Source: Devosia sp. FKR38
GTDB taxonomy: Bacteria > Pseudomonadota > Alphaproteobacteria > Rhizobiales > Devosiaceae
Direction of reading: 5' to 3'
Length of the DNA: 64,000 bases
Assembly: GCF_005222805.1 (NCBI RefSeq)
Contig: NZ_STGC01000005.1
Coordinates: forward strand, 656,446 to 720,445
The notes below the pieces were generated by a model. It worked only from the letters and a program-made list of their open reading frames with translations. It did not search any database and had not been told where the DNA came from. This document shows, one piece after another, positions 9,002-19,300 of the stretch. The position numbers and the translations under genes were made by a program. Each line of letters begins with the position of its first letter. Within the stretch, counting starts at the first letter, position 1.

Positions 9002-9504
9002 CGACGACCCCAACTGCCCAGGCCTTCCGCACCTTCGAGGAAGCCCTGGCCCGCTATGCCGATCCCGCCGACACTGGCGCAGCACTTCATGCCCTCGCCG
9101 ACGCTGTCATCGGCGCGCGCCTGTTCACGCTCACCGCCATCAACATGGACGCCGGCCATGTCCGCCGCGTCTATTCCAGCCATCCCGAGGTCTATCCGCT
9201 GCTGGGCACCAAGCCCATCGTGCTCGATGACTGGTTCGAGGCCATGCGTACCGACCGGCGCACCACGGTCATCAACACGGCCGCTGGCATGGAAGGCAAT
9301 TTCCCCGATCTCGACCTGATCCGCACCCTGGGCTGCAATGCCTCGATCAGCGTACCGATCATGGCCGGCAACCAGCTGCTCGGCACCATCAATGCGCTCG
9401 ATGTCGAGGGCGCCTATCCCGATGAGGTCGTGGCCCGCGCCGCCGATCTCATCATCCCGGCCACCGCCGTTTTCCTCATCCTGCGCAACCACTTTACGCT
9501 CTAG
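8998..9504 (+). CDS. GAF domain protein, coupled to GGDEF gene
   Basis: A 168-residue protein consisting almost only of one GAF domain, with no enzymatic or output domain. Landmarks are GARLFTLTAINMD, the GTKPI-x4-WF motif, RTLGCNASISVPIM with a single conserved-looking Cys, and LLGTINALDVEGAY. A clear paralogue is encoded at 23580-24071, and both copies sit beside an Opp-type ABC operon. It probably binds a small ligand or acts as a redox or ligand sensor, but the ligand is unknown. It overlaps the cyclase gene by 4 bp and precedes the peptide-transport operon by 186 bp. Confidence 0.82.
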   Translation: MTTTPTAQAFRTFEEALARYADPADTGAALHALADAVIGARLFTLTAINMDAGHVRRVYSSHPEVYPLLGTKPIVLDDWFEAMRTDRRTTVINTAAGMEGNFPDLDLIRTLGCNASISVPIMAGNQLLGTINALDVEGAYPDEVVARAADLIIPATAVFLILRNHFTL

Positions 9505-9510
9505 CGACCG

Positions 9511-9636
9511 GGCAGGGGCTCCGGTCCCTGCCTGCTGTCCCAGCGAGCCCGCCCCCTGCCGCAAGTCTCAACAGGCAAATCCACCGCGGCCTCTTGCAGT
9601 AAAATTTTTTTAGTGCTGTCATATAAATTATGTCAG
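9511..9636 (+). promoter_or_regulatory. Stem-loop and AT-rich palindromic promoter region before the opp operon
   Basis: Arms GGCAGGG (9511-9517) and CCCTGCC (9526-9532) form a hairpin just after the GAF gene. Further on is an AT-rich stretch (AAAATTTTTTTAG) and an imperfect palindrome CTGTCATA/TATGTCAG (9616-9636). The AT-rich island in otherwise GC-rich DNA marks the likely promoter of the following transporter, with the palindrome as a candidate operator. Confidence 0.45.
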
Positions 9637-9690
9637 CTCTGTGTCCGCCCATCGTCCGTCCCGCCCCACTCACTATCGTGAGGCGCTGAC

Positions 9691-10620
9691 GTGCCCAGCT
9701 ATATTCTCCAGCGCCTGGGCATGATGCTGCTGACGCTGTGGGCCATTGTCACGCTCACCTTTTTCCTCATGCACGCCGTGCCCGGCGGACCCTTTGTGTC
9801 CGAGCGCATGCTGGCGCCGGAAATCGCCGCCGCGCTCAATGCCAAATACGGGCTCGATCAGCCCATCTGGCTGCAATATCTGAGCTATCTCAAGGGCGTG
9901 CTGACCTTCGATCTCGGCCCCTCGTTCAAATATCCCGGCGTCTCGATCAATACCATGATCGCCACCGGCCTGCCGGTGACGCTGCAGACAGGTCTCCTGG
10001 CGGTGATCTGCGTGGTCGCTTTGGGCATTCCCATGGGCATCGTCGCCGCGCTCAACCGCAACCGCTGGCCCGACACGGCCGTGATGATGCTGGCCACCAT
10101 CGGCGTCGCCATCCCCAGCTATGTCATCGCCACCGTGCTGCTCTATGTCTTTGCCCTGCGCCTGGGCTGGGTGCCTACGTTCGGGCTCGATGACTGGCGC
10201 GGCTATATCCTGCCGGTCTTTGCCCTCTCGGGCTTTTGGGTCTCCTTCGTCGCGCGCCTCACGCGCTCCTCGCTTCTGGAAACCTTCGAGCAGGACTATA
10301 TGACCACCGCGCGCGCCAAGGGCCTGCGCCCCGGCCAGATCCTGTTCAAGCATGGCCTGCGCAATTCGCTCGTTCCGGTCGTCACCGTGCTGGGTCCGGT
10401 GGTCGCCAATCTCATCACCGGCAGCTTTGTCATCGAGCAGATTTTCGCGCTGCCCGGCATAGGTCGTCAGTTCGTGCTCTCCATCACCAATCGCGACTAT
10501 ACCGCCATCATGGGGATCACCATTTTCTATGCCGCCGCACTCATGGTGATGATCCTGATCGTTGACCTGCTCTATGCCGTGCTCGATCCACGCATCAAGC
10601 TGAGCGGGGCGAAGGCATGA
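9691..10620 (+). CDS. Peptide-type ABC transporter permease (OppB/DppB family)
   Basis: First membrane subunit of an Opp/Dpp importer, 309 residues, with six predicted helices. It begins MPSYILQRLGMMLLTLWAI, the usual DppB start, and carries the EAA loop DYMTTARAKGLRPGQILFKH followed by GLRNSLVPVVT. GTG start. It overlaps the next permease gene by 4 bp, as the whole cassette does gene to gene (order B-C-D-F-A). The substrate is not fixed by sequence; oligopeptides are likely, because both ATPases carry the oligopeptide C-terminal motif. Confidence 0.92.
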   Translation: MPSYILQRLGMMLLTLWAIVTLTFFLMHAVPGGPFVSERMLAPEIAAALNAKYGLDQPIWLQYLSYLKGVLTFDLGPSFKYPGVSINTMIATGLPVTLQTGLLAVICVVALGIPMGIVAALNRNRWPDTAVMMLATIGVAIPSYVIATVLLYVFALRLGWVPTFGLDDWRGYILPVFALSGFWVSFVARLTRSSLLETFEQDYMTTARAKGLRPGQILFKHGLRNSLVPVVTVLGPVVANLITGSFVIEQIFALPGIGRQFVLSITNRDYTAIMGITIFYAAALMVMILIVDLLYAVLDPRIKLSGAKA

Positions 10621-11798
10621 CCGATCCCCGCACCATTGCGCCCGAGATGTGGGCGCCGCTGCACCCCGCCGATTCCGCCCCCGCCACCAGCCGGCCAAGC
10701 CTGACCTATTGGCAGGATGCGCGCCGGCGCCTCTGGGCCAATAAGCCGGCCATCGTGGCGCTGGGCTTTATCATCCTGCTCATCCTTGGCGCCATCTTTG
10801 GCCCCTGGTTCAGCCCCTATAGCTATGCCGACCAGAACCTCAAGCTGGCCAATATCCCGCCGGCCTTCGAGACCTATGCCGTCGACGACGGGCAGGGGGG
10901 CACCACCCGCTTCTTCCTCAATGCCTCCAACTTCAACCTCTATGAGGTCGATGCGGAGGGTCATGTGCTCGGCCTGCTGCGCGGTGGCCGCAAGGACATG
11001 CTCAAGAAGGTGCAGCCTTTCACCTTTGGCGCCACCACCGTCACGCTCGACTACAAGACGCTGCCCGCCCGGCTACTCACCGCCGATGGCGCGACCATAT
11101 CGCCCTCGGGCTGGAGCTGGAACCGCACCTATCTGTTCGGCACCGACCAACTCGGCCGCGACGTCCTGGTGCGCCAGCTCTTTGGCGCGCGCATCTCGCT
11201 CACCGTCGCCTTTGTCGCCACGCTGGTGAACTTTTTCATCGGCATCTTCTATGGTGGCCTCGCCGGCTATATCGGCGGCCGCACCGATGCGATCATGATG
11301 CGCATCGTCGAGATCATCTCCACCGTTCCGCTGACGCTTTATGTCGTGCTGCTGATGGTGGTGTTCGACAGTGGGCTCTATTCCATCATCATCGCCATTG
11401 GCTCGGTGTTCTGGGTCGATATGGCCCGCATCGTGCGCGGCCAGATCCTCAGCCTCAAGAGCCAGGACTATGTTGCCGCCGCCAAGACCATGGGCGCCGG
11501 CACCGGCCGCATCCTCACCCGCCATCTGCTGCCCAATTCCATCGGCCCCATCATCGTCACCCTGACCATGTTGATCCCCTCAGCCATCTTCATCGAGAGC
11601 TTCATGAGCTTCATTGGCCTGGGCGTCACGCCGCCACTGGCCTCCTGGGGCACGCTGACCTCGGAGGCCGTGGAAACCATGCGCGCCTATCCGCACCAGC
11701 TCTTCTTCCCGGCCGCCGCCATTTCGCTGACCATGTTCGCCTTCAACTTCCTGGGCGACGGCCTGCGCGATGCGCTTGATCCGAGGTTCCGCAAATGA
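10617..11798 (+). CDS. Peptide-type ABC transporter permease (OppC family) with extra periplasmic segment
   Basis: Second membrane subunit. At 393 residues it is about 100 longer than a usual OppC/DppC. The extra residues lie between the first helix (IVALGFIILLILGAIFGPWF) and the GTDQLGRDVL motif, roughly residues 70-165, and include VLGLLRGGRKDMLKKV and a predicted beta-rich stretch. The topology places this insert in the periplasm, where it could contact the binding protein. The EAA loop is SQDYVAAAKTMGAGTGRIL followed by LLPNSIGPI. Long OppC variants exist in Alphaproteobacteria, so the insert is a subfamily feature and not a fusion error. Confidence 0.9.
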   Translation: MTDPRTIAPEMWAPLHPADSAPATSRPSLTYWQDARRRLWANKPAIVALGFIILLILGAIFGPWFSPYSYADQNLKLANIPPAFETYAVDDGQGGTTRFFLNASNFNLYEVDAEGHVLGLLRGGRKDMLKKVQPFTFGATTVTLDYKTLPARLLTADGATISPSGWSWNRTYLFGTDQLGRDVLVRQLFGARISLTVAFVATLVNFFIGIFYGGLAGYIGGRTDAIMMRIVEIISTVPLTLYVVLLMVVFDSGLYSIIIAIGSVFWVDMARIVRGQILSLKSQDYVAAAKTMGAGTGRILTRHLLPNSIGPIIVTLTMLIPSAIFIESFMSFIGLGVTPPLASWGTLTSEAVETMRAYPHQLFFPAAAISLTMFAFNFLGDGLRDALDPRFRK

Positions 11799-12814
11799 CC
11801 CAGTCCACCTCGGGTACGCCCGTCCTGTCGGTCCGCGACCTCACCACCAGCTTCTTCTCCCAGCGCGGCGAAGTGCAGGCTGTGCGGGGCGTCAGCTTTG
11901 ACGTCCATCCCGGCGAAATCCTCGGCATCGTCGGGGAATCGGGCTCAGGCAAATCCATCACCTGCATGTCCGTGCTGCGCCTGCTCAAAGCCACCGGCCG
12001 CATCAAGGCCGGTTCGGCCAATTTCGATGGCCAGGACCTGCTCGCTCTCGACGAGGCCGATCTCAGCGACATCCGCGGCAACAAGATCGGCATGATCTTT
12101 CAGGATCCCATGACCAGCCTTAATCCCACCCTGTCGGTGGGCGAGCAGGTCATCGAGACCATTCTGCGCCACCGCAAGGCGACCCGTGCCGAGGCCCGTG
12201 CCCGCGCCATCGAGCTGTTCGAGCTGGTGCGCATCCCGTCGGCCGCCGATCGCCTCAAATCCTATCCGCACGAGTTCTCCGGCGGCATGCGCCAGCGCGT
12301 CATGATCGCCATTGCCCTGGCCTGTGACCCCAGGCTGCTGATTGCCGATGAGCCCACCACCGCGCTCGACGTCACCATCCAGCGCCAGATCCTGGGCCTA
12401 TTGCGCGATCTCCAGGCGCGCCTGGGCATGGCCGTGATCCTGATCACCCATGACCTCGGCGTCATCGCCGAAGTCACCGACCGCATCGTCGTCATGTATG
12501 GTGGCCTGGTGATGGAAACCGGCCCGGTGCGCGAGCTCTTCGCCCACCCCATGCACCCCTATACGCGGGGCCTCCTGGCCTCGGTGCCCGATCTGCGCGA
12601 CGATACCCATCGCCGGCTGACGCCCATTCCGGGCTCGCCGCCTGACATGGCCCATCCGCCCGCCGGCTGTCCCTTCACGGCCCGCTGCCCCCACGCCATG
12701 CGCCAATGCGCAGCCGAACTGCCCCCGATCTTCGGGCACAGCCAGGGCGCCCGCTGCTGGCTGCATCACCCGGACGCGCCCCGCATCGCCGGCATCAACG
12801 AGGTGGCCGCATGA
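11795..12814 (+). CDS. Peptide-type ABC transporter ATPase (OppD family)
   Basis: 339-residue ATPase. It has Walker A GESGSGKS, signature [15 protein letters not shown], Walker [13 protein letters not shown] and H-loop LITHDLG. The C-terminus holds the oligopeptide/dipeptide ATPase extension with [14 protein letters not shown], a Cys-rich motif reported to bind an Fe-S cluster in some homologues. The gene overlaps its neighbours by 4 bp on both sides, consistent with co-translation of the whole importer. Confidence 0.93.
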   Translation: MTQSTSGTPVLSVRDLTTSFFSQRGEVQAVRGVSFDVHPGEILGIVGESGSGKSITCMSVLRLLKATGRIKAGSANFDGQDLLALDEADLSDIRGNKIGMIFQDPMTSLNPTLSVGEQVIETILRHRKATRAEARARAIELFELVRIPSAADRLKSYPHEFSGGMRQRVMIAIALACDPRLLIADEPTTALDVTIQRQILGLLRDLQARLGMAVILITHDLGVIAEVTDRIVVMYGGLVMETGPVRELFAHPMHPYTRGLLASVPDLRDDTHRRLTPIPGSPPDMAHPPAGCPFTARCPHAMRQCAAELPPIFGHSQGARCWLHHPDAPRIAGINEVAA

Positions 12815-13794
12815 CCGAACAACCCCTCGTTTCCATCCGCGACCTGAAGAAACACTTCACCGTCGGCCGCAAGCTGTTTGGTCCCAAACCAGTCCTGCGC
12901 GCCGTCGATGGCGTCGATCTCGACATTCGCCGCGGCGAGACGCTCGGCCTTGTCGGCGAATCTGGCTGTGGCAAGTCCACGCTCGCCCGCACGCTCATCC
13001 GCCTCTATGAGCCCACCACGGGCTCCATGGTCTTTGACGGGCAGGACGTCGCCCATCTCTCCGAGCGCGACCTGGTGCCCTTCCGGCGCCGCGTCCAGAT
13101 GATCTTTCAGGACCCCTACGCGTCCCTCAATGGCCGCATGACGGTGCGCGATCTCATCGCCGAGCCGCTTGAGATTGCCCGCATCGGCACGCCGGAAAGC
13201 CGCACCGCCAAGGTACATGAGCTGCTGGCGCGGGTGGGCCTGCATGCCGACCACGCCAACCGCTTTGCCCACGAATTCTCCGGCGGCCAGCGCCAACGCA
13301 TCGGCATTGCCCGCGCCATCGCGCTTGAGCCCGATCTGGTGATCTGCGACGAGCCCATTTCGGCCCTCGACGTCTCTGTCCAGGCCCAGGTCGTCAACAT
13401 GCTTGAGGATCTGCAGGACCAGTTGGGGCTGACCTATCTGTTCATCACCCATGATCTCAGCATGGTCCGCCATATCTCCGATCGCATCGGGGTGATGTAT
13501 CTCGGCAAGATCGTCGAGCTGGCCTCCAATACCGATCTCTATGCCCGGCCCAGCCACCCCTACACGCGCGCGCTGCTGGCCTCCATTCCGGTGCCCGATC
13601 CGACCGCGACCCGCCCCGCCGATCCGGTGCGCGGCGAGATCCCCAGCGCCATGGCCGTGCCCAGTGGCTGCCGCTTCCGCACCCGCTGCCCCATGGCCAC
13701 CGAACTCTGCGCCAGCAGCGAACCCACCCTGCGCGACATTGGCGGCGGGCATCTGGCCGCCTGCCACTATGCGGGCACTGAATTGGCAGCCTAG
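12811..13794 (+). CDS. Peptide-type ABC transporter ATPase (OppF family)
   Basis: Partner ATPase of OppD, 327 residues. Walker [11 protein letters not shown], signature [15 protein letters not shown], Walker [14 protein letters not shown]-loop FITHDLS, and the C-terminal oligopeptide motif [17 protein letters not shown] 12811 overlaps the oppD stop (ATGA) and is preferred over a longer frame that would run back inside oppD. A self-complementary sequence covers its stop codon. Confidence 0.93.
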   Translation: MTEQPLVSIRDLKKHFTVGRKLFGPKPVLRAVDGVDLDIRRGETLGLVGESGCGKSTLARTLIRLYEPTTGSMVFDGQDVAHLSERDLVPFRRRVQMIFQDPYASLNGRMTVRDLIAEPLEIARIGTPESRTAKVHELLARVGLHADHANRFAHEFSGGQRQRIGIARAIALEPDLVICDEPISALDVSVQAQVVNMLEDLQDQLGLTYLFITHDLSMVRHISDRIGVMYLGKIVELASNTDLYARPSHPYTRALLASIPVPDPTATRPADPVRGEIPSAMAVPSGCRFRTRCPMATELCASSEPTLRDIGGGHLAACHYAGTELAA

Positions 13795-13825
13795 GCTGCC
13801 AGCCTACCGGATCGGTCTCCGATCC
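13785..13825 (+). terminator. Tandem stem-loops between oppF and the binding-protein gene
   Basis: A perfect 16-bp palindrome GGCAGCCTAGGCTGCC (13785-13800) spans the oppF TAG stop. A second hairpin, GGATCGG/CCGATCC with loop TCT, lies at 13809-13825. Neither has a T-tract. They probably protect the 5' part of the transcript from decay or separate low-level permease mRNA from high-level binding-protein mRNA. Confidence 0.5.
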
Positions 13826-13951
13826 GCCCGTCGCGCCGCCCGGCCGGTCCGGGCAAAGCCGCGATGCGGCCAAAGACATGCCGTCCGGCCCAGCCGGGAG
13901 GTGACGACACGAATGGGAGCGAGCACGTTCCCCAAACAAGGAGAGAAGCGC

Positions 13952-15535
13952 ATGACCAAGCATTTTCTGCCGCTGCTGACAGCGGCCTTCCTCGCCTCGA
14001 CAGCTGGCGCTTTTGCCGCCGGCGAACTGACCTATGTGGTCAACAATGAAAGCGCCAAATACGATCCCGGCACCACGGCCGAGACCTTTGCCGCCCCGAT
14101 CATCGGCAATACCTTTGAAGGCCTGGTGCGCTTTGATGCCGAGGGCGAAATCGTGCCCGCCCTGGCCGAGAGCTGGGAAGTCTCCGAAGACGGCCTGACC
14201 TATACGTTCCACCTGCGCGACGCCAAGTGGAGCGACGGCAAGCCGGTGACCGCCGGCGATTTCGATTATGCCTGGAAGCGCGTGCTCGATCCCAAGACCG
14301 GCGCGATGAACTCGGCCATGCTGTTCTCCATCGTGGGCGCTGAAGAAGCCTTCAACGCCACCGCCGATGTCGCCGGCATTGCCATCTCGGCCCCCGACGA
14401 CAAGACGCTGACCTTCACGCTCAAGGCCCGCGTCCCCTATATGATGCAGCTTCTGACCTACACCACCTTCTTCCCCGTGCGGAAGGATGTGGTCGAGGCC
14501 GATCCCGAAGGCTGGACGCGCAACCCCGCCACCTTCATCGGCACCGGTCCCTTCCGCGTCACCGAATTCAACGCCGGCGAATCCGTGGTCTTTGAAAAGA
14601 ACCCCGAATATTACGACGCCGACGCCGTCTCGCTCGACAAGCTCACCTTCCGCCTGATCCCCGATCCGGCAACGGCCCTGGCCGCCATGGAAGCCGGCGA
14701 TGTCGACGGCATCGAAGCCGTTCCGGCCCCCGAAATTCCGCGCCTCTCGGTGGAATCGGATGCCTTCATGGTCGTGCCGGCGCTGGGCACCACCTATGCC
14801 TTCTTCAATCCCCACCAGGCCCCGCTCGACAATCTCGACGTCCGCAAGGCCCTCTCGATGGCCATCGACCGCTCCGAGATCGTCGAATTCGTGCTGCAGT
14901 CTGCTGACATTCCGGCCCTGGGCGTCGTGCCGCCGGGCATGATGGTCAATGGTGAGGAATTCACCGACGGCCGCGACACCTTCGGCCTCTCCGAAACCGC
15001 TGACGTCGAGGGCGCCAAGGCAGCCCTGGCCGCCGCCGGCTACCCCGATGGCGAGGGCTTCCCCGAAACGCTGTTCGTGACCTATTCGTCGCCGGCTATC
15101 GAGAAGCTGCTCGAAGCCATGCAGCAGATGTGGAAGCAGAACCTCAACATCGACGTCAAGATCCAGGCCAGCGAATGGCAGGTCTACTATCCGGAAGTCC
15201 AGAAGGTCGAATACCAGATCGCCCAGATGGGCTGGGGCGCTGACTATCCGCACCCTATGACCTTCCTCGACAACTTCGTCACCGGCAGCCCGAACAACCT
15301 CAACAACTGGTCCAATGCCGACTATGACGCCGCCATCGCGGCCGCCAAGGCCACCGGCGACGAGGCTGAATCGCTGGCCGAAATGCGCAAGGCCGAGGCC
15401 ATTCTGATGAATGACCACGTCATCCTGCCGCAGTATCATCGCAACAACTACATGATGATGAGCCCCAAGGTGACCGGCTTCTGGCGCTCGACGCTTAACG
15501 TGCCCTACTTCCGCGACGCCAAGATCGCCGAGTAA
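13952..15535 (+). CDS. Peptide-type ABC transporter substrate-binding protein (OppA family)
   Basis: 527-residue periplasmic family 5 solute-binding protein. The signal peptide MTKHFLPLLTAAFLASTAGAFAA is followed by GELTYVVNNESAKYDPGTT. Typical blocks are LAESWEVSEDGLTYTFHLRD and WSDGKPVTAGDFDYAWKRVL. ATG 13952 has a strong AAGGAGA ribosome site 8-9 nt upstream, unlike longer in-frame possibilities. It is the last gene of the B-C-D-F-A cassette, placed after two stem-loops. The OppA-like features suggest oligopeptides, but this is inference. Confidence 0.93.
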   Translation: MTKHFLPLLTAAFLASTAGAFAAGELTYVVNNESAKYDPGTTAETFAAPIIGNTFEGLVRFDAEGEIVPALAESWEVSEDGLTYTFHLRDAKWSDGKPVTAGDFDYAWKRVLDPKTGAMNSAMLFSIVGAEEAFNATADVAGIAISAPDDKTLTFTLKARVPYMMQLLTYTTFFPVRKDVVEADPEGWTRNPATFIGTGPFRVTEFNAGESVVFEKNPEYYDADAVSLDKLTFRLIPDPATALAAMEAGDVDGIEAVPAPEIPRLSVESDAFMVVPALGTTYAFFNPHQAPLDNLDVRKALSMAIDRSEIVEFVLQSADIPALGVVPPGMMVNGEEFTDGRDTFGLSETADVEGAKAALAAAGYPDGEGFPETLFVTYSSPAIEKLLEAMQQMWKQNLNIDVKIQASEWQVYYPEVQKVEYQIAQMGWGADYPHPMTFLDNFVTGSPNNLNNWSNADYDAAIAAAKATGDEAESLAEMRKAEAILMNDHVILPQYHRNNYMMMSPKVTGFWRSTLNVPYFRDAKIAE

Positions 15536-15584
15536 ACTGAGCAGGGTGTCGGGCTCTCCCGGCACCTGCCACAACCACCGGGCT

Positions 15585-15724
15585 CACCCTCCCCCTAGTG
15601 GGGAGGGACGTGAGATAGGACTTAGCGTGCTAAGTCCGTGATCGAACAGGGTGGGGGTATCTCTGCGCGAAATCAGCGCATGGGAGCCCCCCACCCTTGA
15701 TCCCTCCCCACAAGGGGGAGGGTG
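15585..15724. repeat. 140-bp palindromic intergenic element with 24-bp terminal inverted repeats
   Basis: Left end CACCCTCCCCCTAGTGGGG... (15585-15608) and right end (15701-15724) are inverted copies with one mismatch, and each end can itself fold as a hairpin. Inside are a perfect stem GGACTTAGC/GCTAAGTCC with loop GT (15618-15637), a longer-range pair GGGTGGGGG/CCCCCCACCC, and a small GCGC hairpin. It has no coding capacity. It looks like a MITE or extragenic palindromic repeat, and a related copy starts near 63830. It occupies the convergent gap between the oppA-type gene and putR. Confidence 0.75.
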
Positions 15725-15769
15725 TCGACTGATCGGTATGGGGCTATTCGCCCGGACCATCGAGGTTTC

Positions 15770-16237
15770 CTACTCCTCGTCGCCTTTGACTGCCTCCATC
15801 GACACATGCGTGCTGGTGTGCGCCACATGGGGCAGGGCGCTGATGCGTTCGCCCAGCACTTCCCGATAATCGGCAATATCCTTGGTCCGCACCTTGAGCA
15901 GATAGTCAAAGCTCGAGGCGATCATATGCGCCTGTTCCACCTCCGGAATCGCCCGCACGGCCTTGTTGAACGCCGCCAGCGCCCCCTTGCGCGTGTCGCT
16001 GAGCTTGACCTCGACAAAGGCCACATGCGGCAGGCCCAGCCGCCTCGGGTCGAGCACCGCGCGATAGCCCAGAATATAGCCGGCCTGCTCTAGCCGTGTG
16101 ATCCGCGCCTGGCATGGCGTCTTGGATAGGTTCACCCGTCGGCTCAGCTCGGCGACGCTGATCCGCCCATCCTGCGCCAGTTCGGCCAGGATCTTGCGGT
16201 CGATCTGGTCCAATGTCTCGTAAGTGACAGTTTTCAT
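15770..16237 (-). CDS. putR: Lrp/AsnC-family activator of putA (PutR)
   Basis: 155-residue Lrp/AsnC regulator with an N-terminal HTH (DQIDRKILAELAQDGRISVAEL, then SKTPCQARITRLEQAGYI) and a C-terminal RAM ligand domain (FVEVKLSDTRKGALAAFN). SKTPCQ in the recognition helix is typical of the proline-responsive PutR group. It is divergent from putA across 159 bp. In rhizobia and Agrobacterium the divergently encoded Lrp-type PutR activates putA in response to proline, and the same arrangement supports that role here. Confidence 0.9.
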   Translation of the reverse strand: MKTVTYETLDQIDRKILAELAQDGRISVAELSRRVNLSKTPCQARITRLEQAGYILGYRAVLDPRRLGLPHVAFVEVKLSDTRKGALAAFNKAVRAIPEVEQAHMIASSFDYLLKVRTKDIADYREVLGERISALPHVAHTSTHVSMEAVKGDEE

Positions 16238-16396
16238 GGGTCAAAATCCTGCATCTGGGCGCTACGATAACGCAGCATCGCGCCAATCGCCACATAATCA
16301 GGCAAAACGCCTATGCGTGCTGTTATATCTTCCCCCGGTCTCCTGGTGCGCCGGTCGAACCAGGGCATTTGCCGCGAGCGCTCACCAGAGGTCCCC

Positions 16397-19300
16397 ATGC
16401 TTATCACCGAAATCCGTCAGGCCCTGCGCGACCGCAATCTGGCCGACGAAGCCCCGCTTGTGCGCGATCTCATCGCTGCCACCGGGCTCGACGCTTCGGC
16501 CCGCACCGCCATCTCCGGCCATGCCGAAGCGCTGGTCACCGCCGTGCGCAAGGGCAATCGCCTGGGCCTGATGGAGTCCTTTCTGGCCGAATATGGCCTG
16601 GATACCGACGAGGGCGTGGCGCTGATGTCGCTGGCCGAGGCGCTGCTGCGCGTGCCCGACGCCGAGACCGTCGATGCCCTCATCCATGACAAGGTCGGCG
16701 GCGCCGATTGGTCCAGCCATTTCGGCGGCTCCGGCAGCCCGCTGGTCAATTTCTCGTCCTGGGCCCTCAGCCTCACCGCCGATGTGCTGGGCGACCCCGA
16801 GGTCGGCCCGCGCAATGCGCTCCACCGCGCCATCGCTCGCCTGGGCGAACCGGTCATCCGCACCGCGGTGGGCCAGGCCATGCGCCTGCTGGGCAGCCAG
16901 TTCGTCTTTGGCCGCACCATCGATGAAGCCATCACCAACGCCCGCAAGCCCGAGGCCCTGGGCTATCGCTATTCCTATGACATGCTGGGCGAAGCCGCCC
17001 GCACCAGCGAGGACGCCGCCCGCTATTTCGATGCCTATGCCGCCGCCATCGCCAGCCTCGCGCCGCATTGCACCGCGCCGCTGGTGCGTGACAATCCCGG
17101 CATTTCGGTCAAGCTCTCGGCGCTGCACCCGCGCTACGAAGTCGCCCAGCGCCACAGGGTTCTGACTGAACTGGTTGAATCCACGCGCAAATTGGCGCTG
17201 GCTGCCCGCGCCGCCAATATGGGCTTCAACATCGACGCCGAAGAGGCCGACCGGCTCGATCTGTCGCTCGACATCATCGCGGCCGTGCTGGCCACGCCCG
17301 AGCTGGCCGGCTGGGACGGTTTCGGCGTCGTCGTCCAGGCCTATGGCAAGCGCGTGCTGCCGCTGATCGACTGGCTCGATGCCACGGCCCGTTCGCTCGA
17401 TCGCACCATCATGGTGCGCCTGGTCAAGGGCGCCTATTGGGATGCCGAGGTCAAGCGCGCCCAGGTGATGGGCCTGCCCGGCTACCCGGTCTATACCCGC
17501 AAGGCATCGACCGACGTCAGCTATATCGCCGCCGCGCGCCGCCTGTTTGCGGCCAGCAATATCTATCCGCAGTTCGCCACGCACAATGCCCACACCGCTG
17601 CGGCCGTGCTGCATCTGGCCGCTGACGCCGGGCGCTTCAACGACAGCTTCGAGTTCCAGCGCCTGCATGGCATGGGCGAGCGCCTGCATGAGGTGCTGCG
17701 CACCAATCACGCCGCCCGCACCCGCATCTATGCGCCCGTCGGGGCCCACAAGGATCTGCTGGCCTATCTGGTCCGCCGCCTGCTCGAAAACGGCGCCAAT
17801 GGCTCCTTCGTCTATCAGATCGCCGATGAGCACATCCCCGCCGCCACGGTGGCCGAGGATCCCATTGCCAAGCTCATGGCGCTCGACAACCCGGCTCAGG
17901 GCCTGCCCAATCCGGCCATTCCAGCGCCCGGCGCCATCTTTGCCCCGCGCCGCAATTCCGCCGGCCTCGACCTCACCGATCCGCTGGCCTTTGGCGCCAT
18001 GGACACAGGCCGTAGCGCCTTTGCCACCACGCAGTGGCACGCCAGCCCGCTCGTTGCTCTGTCGAGCGCCACTCCGGACGCTTCAGCCCAGGGTGCGGTG
18101 GCTTGGACGCCCGGCGGTGTTGCCACGCTGACCAATCCTGCCAACCCGTCCGACACCATCGGCACCATTCTCGATGCCGCCCCGGCCGATGTCGCCAAGG
18201 CCATTGCCGCTGCCAGTGCCTCGTCCTGGTCGCAGGTGCCGGTCGCCGCGCGTGCCGCGCTGCTGCGCGCCACCGCCGATCTCTATGAGGCCAATCAGCC
18301 CGAGTTCTTCGCCCTGCTGGCCCGCGAAGCGGGCAAGTCGTGGTCCGATGCGGTGGCCGAAGTGCGCGAGGCCGTCGATTTTCTGCGCTATTATGCCGAT
18401 GAGGCCGAGCGCCAGCCGCTGGCCGCGCCGCGCGGGCCGTTTGTCGCCATTTCGCCGTGGAACTTCCCGCTGGCCATCTTCACTGGCCAGATCGCGGCCG
18501 CCTTGGTGGCGGGCAATCCCGTGCTGGCCAAGCCTGCGCCACAGACCCCGCTCATCGCCTACCGCGCTGTGCAATTGATGCACGCTGCGGGCCTGCCCGC
18601 CGATGCCATTCAGCTGCTGCCCGGCGCCGGCGCGGTTGGCACGGCGCTCACCAGCCATCCTGCCATTGCCGGCGTCGCCTTTACCGGCTCGCTGCCCACC
18701 GCCCGCCGCATCGATCAGGCCATGGCGGGCAATCTCGCCGCCACGGCGCCGCTGATCGCCGAGACCGGCGGCCTCAACGCCATGATCGTTGACTCCACCG
18801 CGCTGCCCGAACAGGCCGTGCGCGACATCCTCGCTTCGGCGTTCCAGTCGGCCGGCCAGCGCTGCTCGGCCCTGCGCGTGCTCTATGTGCAGGAGGATGC
18901 CGCCGAGCGCACGCTCGAGATGCTCATCGGCGCCATGAACGAGCTCACCCTGGGCAATCCCTGGGATCTGGCCACCGATATCGGCCCGGTCATCGACACT
19001 GCCGCCAGAACAAAAATCCTTGCCCATATCGAGGCTTACGAGCGCAAGGGGAATCTGATTCATCGCTTGAAGGCGCCCGTCGACGGCACGTTCGTGGCCC
19101 CCACGCTGCTGCGCGTCACCTCCATCGCCGATCTCAGCGAGGAGATCTTTGGCCCCGTGCTGCATGTGGCCACCTTCAAGGCGCAGGAGCTCGACGCTGT
19201 CATCGCCGCCATCAATGCCAGCGGCTTCGGCCTCACCTTTGCCATGCACACCCGCATTTCCTCGCGTGTGCGTCAGGTGTCCCAGGCCGTTCATGCCGGC

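Noticed and set aside
13541..13951. N-terminal extension of the first OppA-type protein into oppF
   Set aside because: ATG 13952 has a strong ribosome site and opens a signal peptide; the extension overlaps oppF and two stem-loops.
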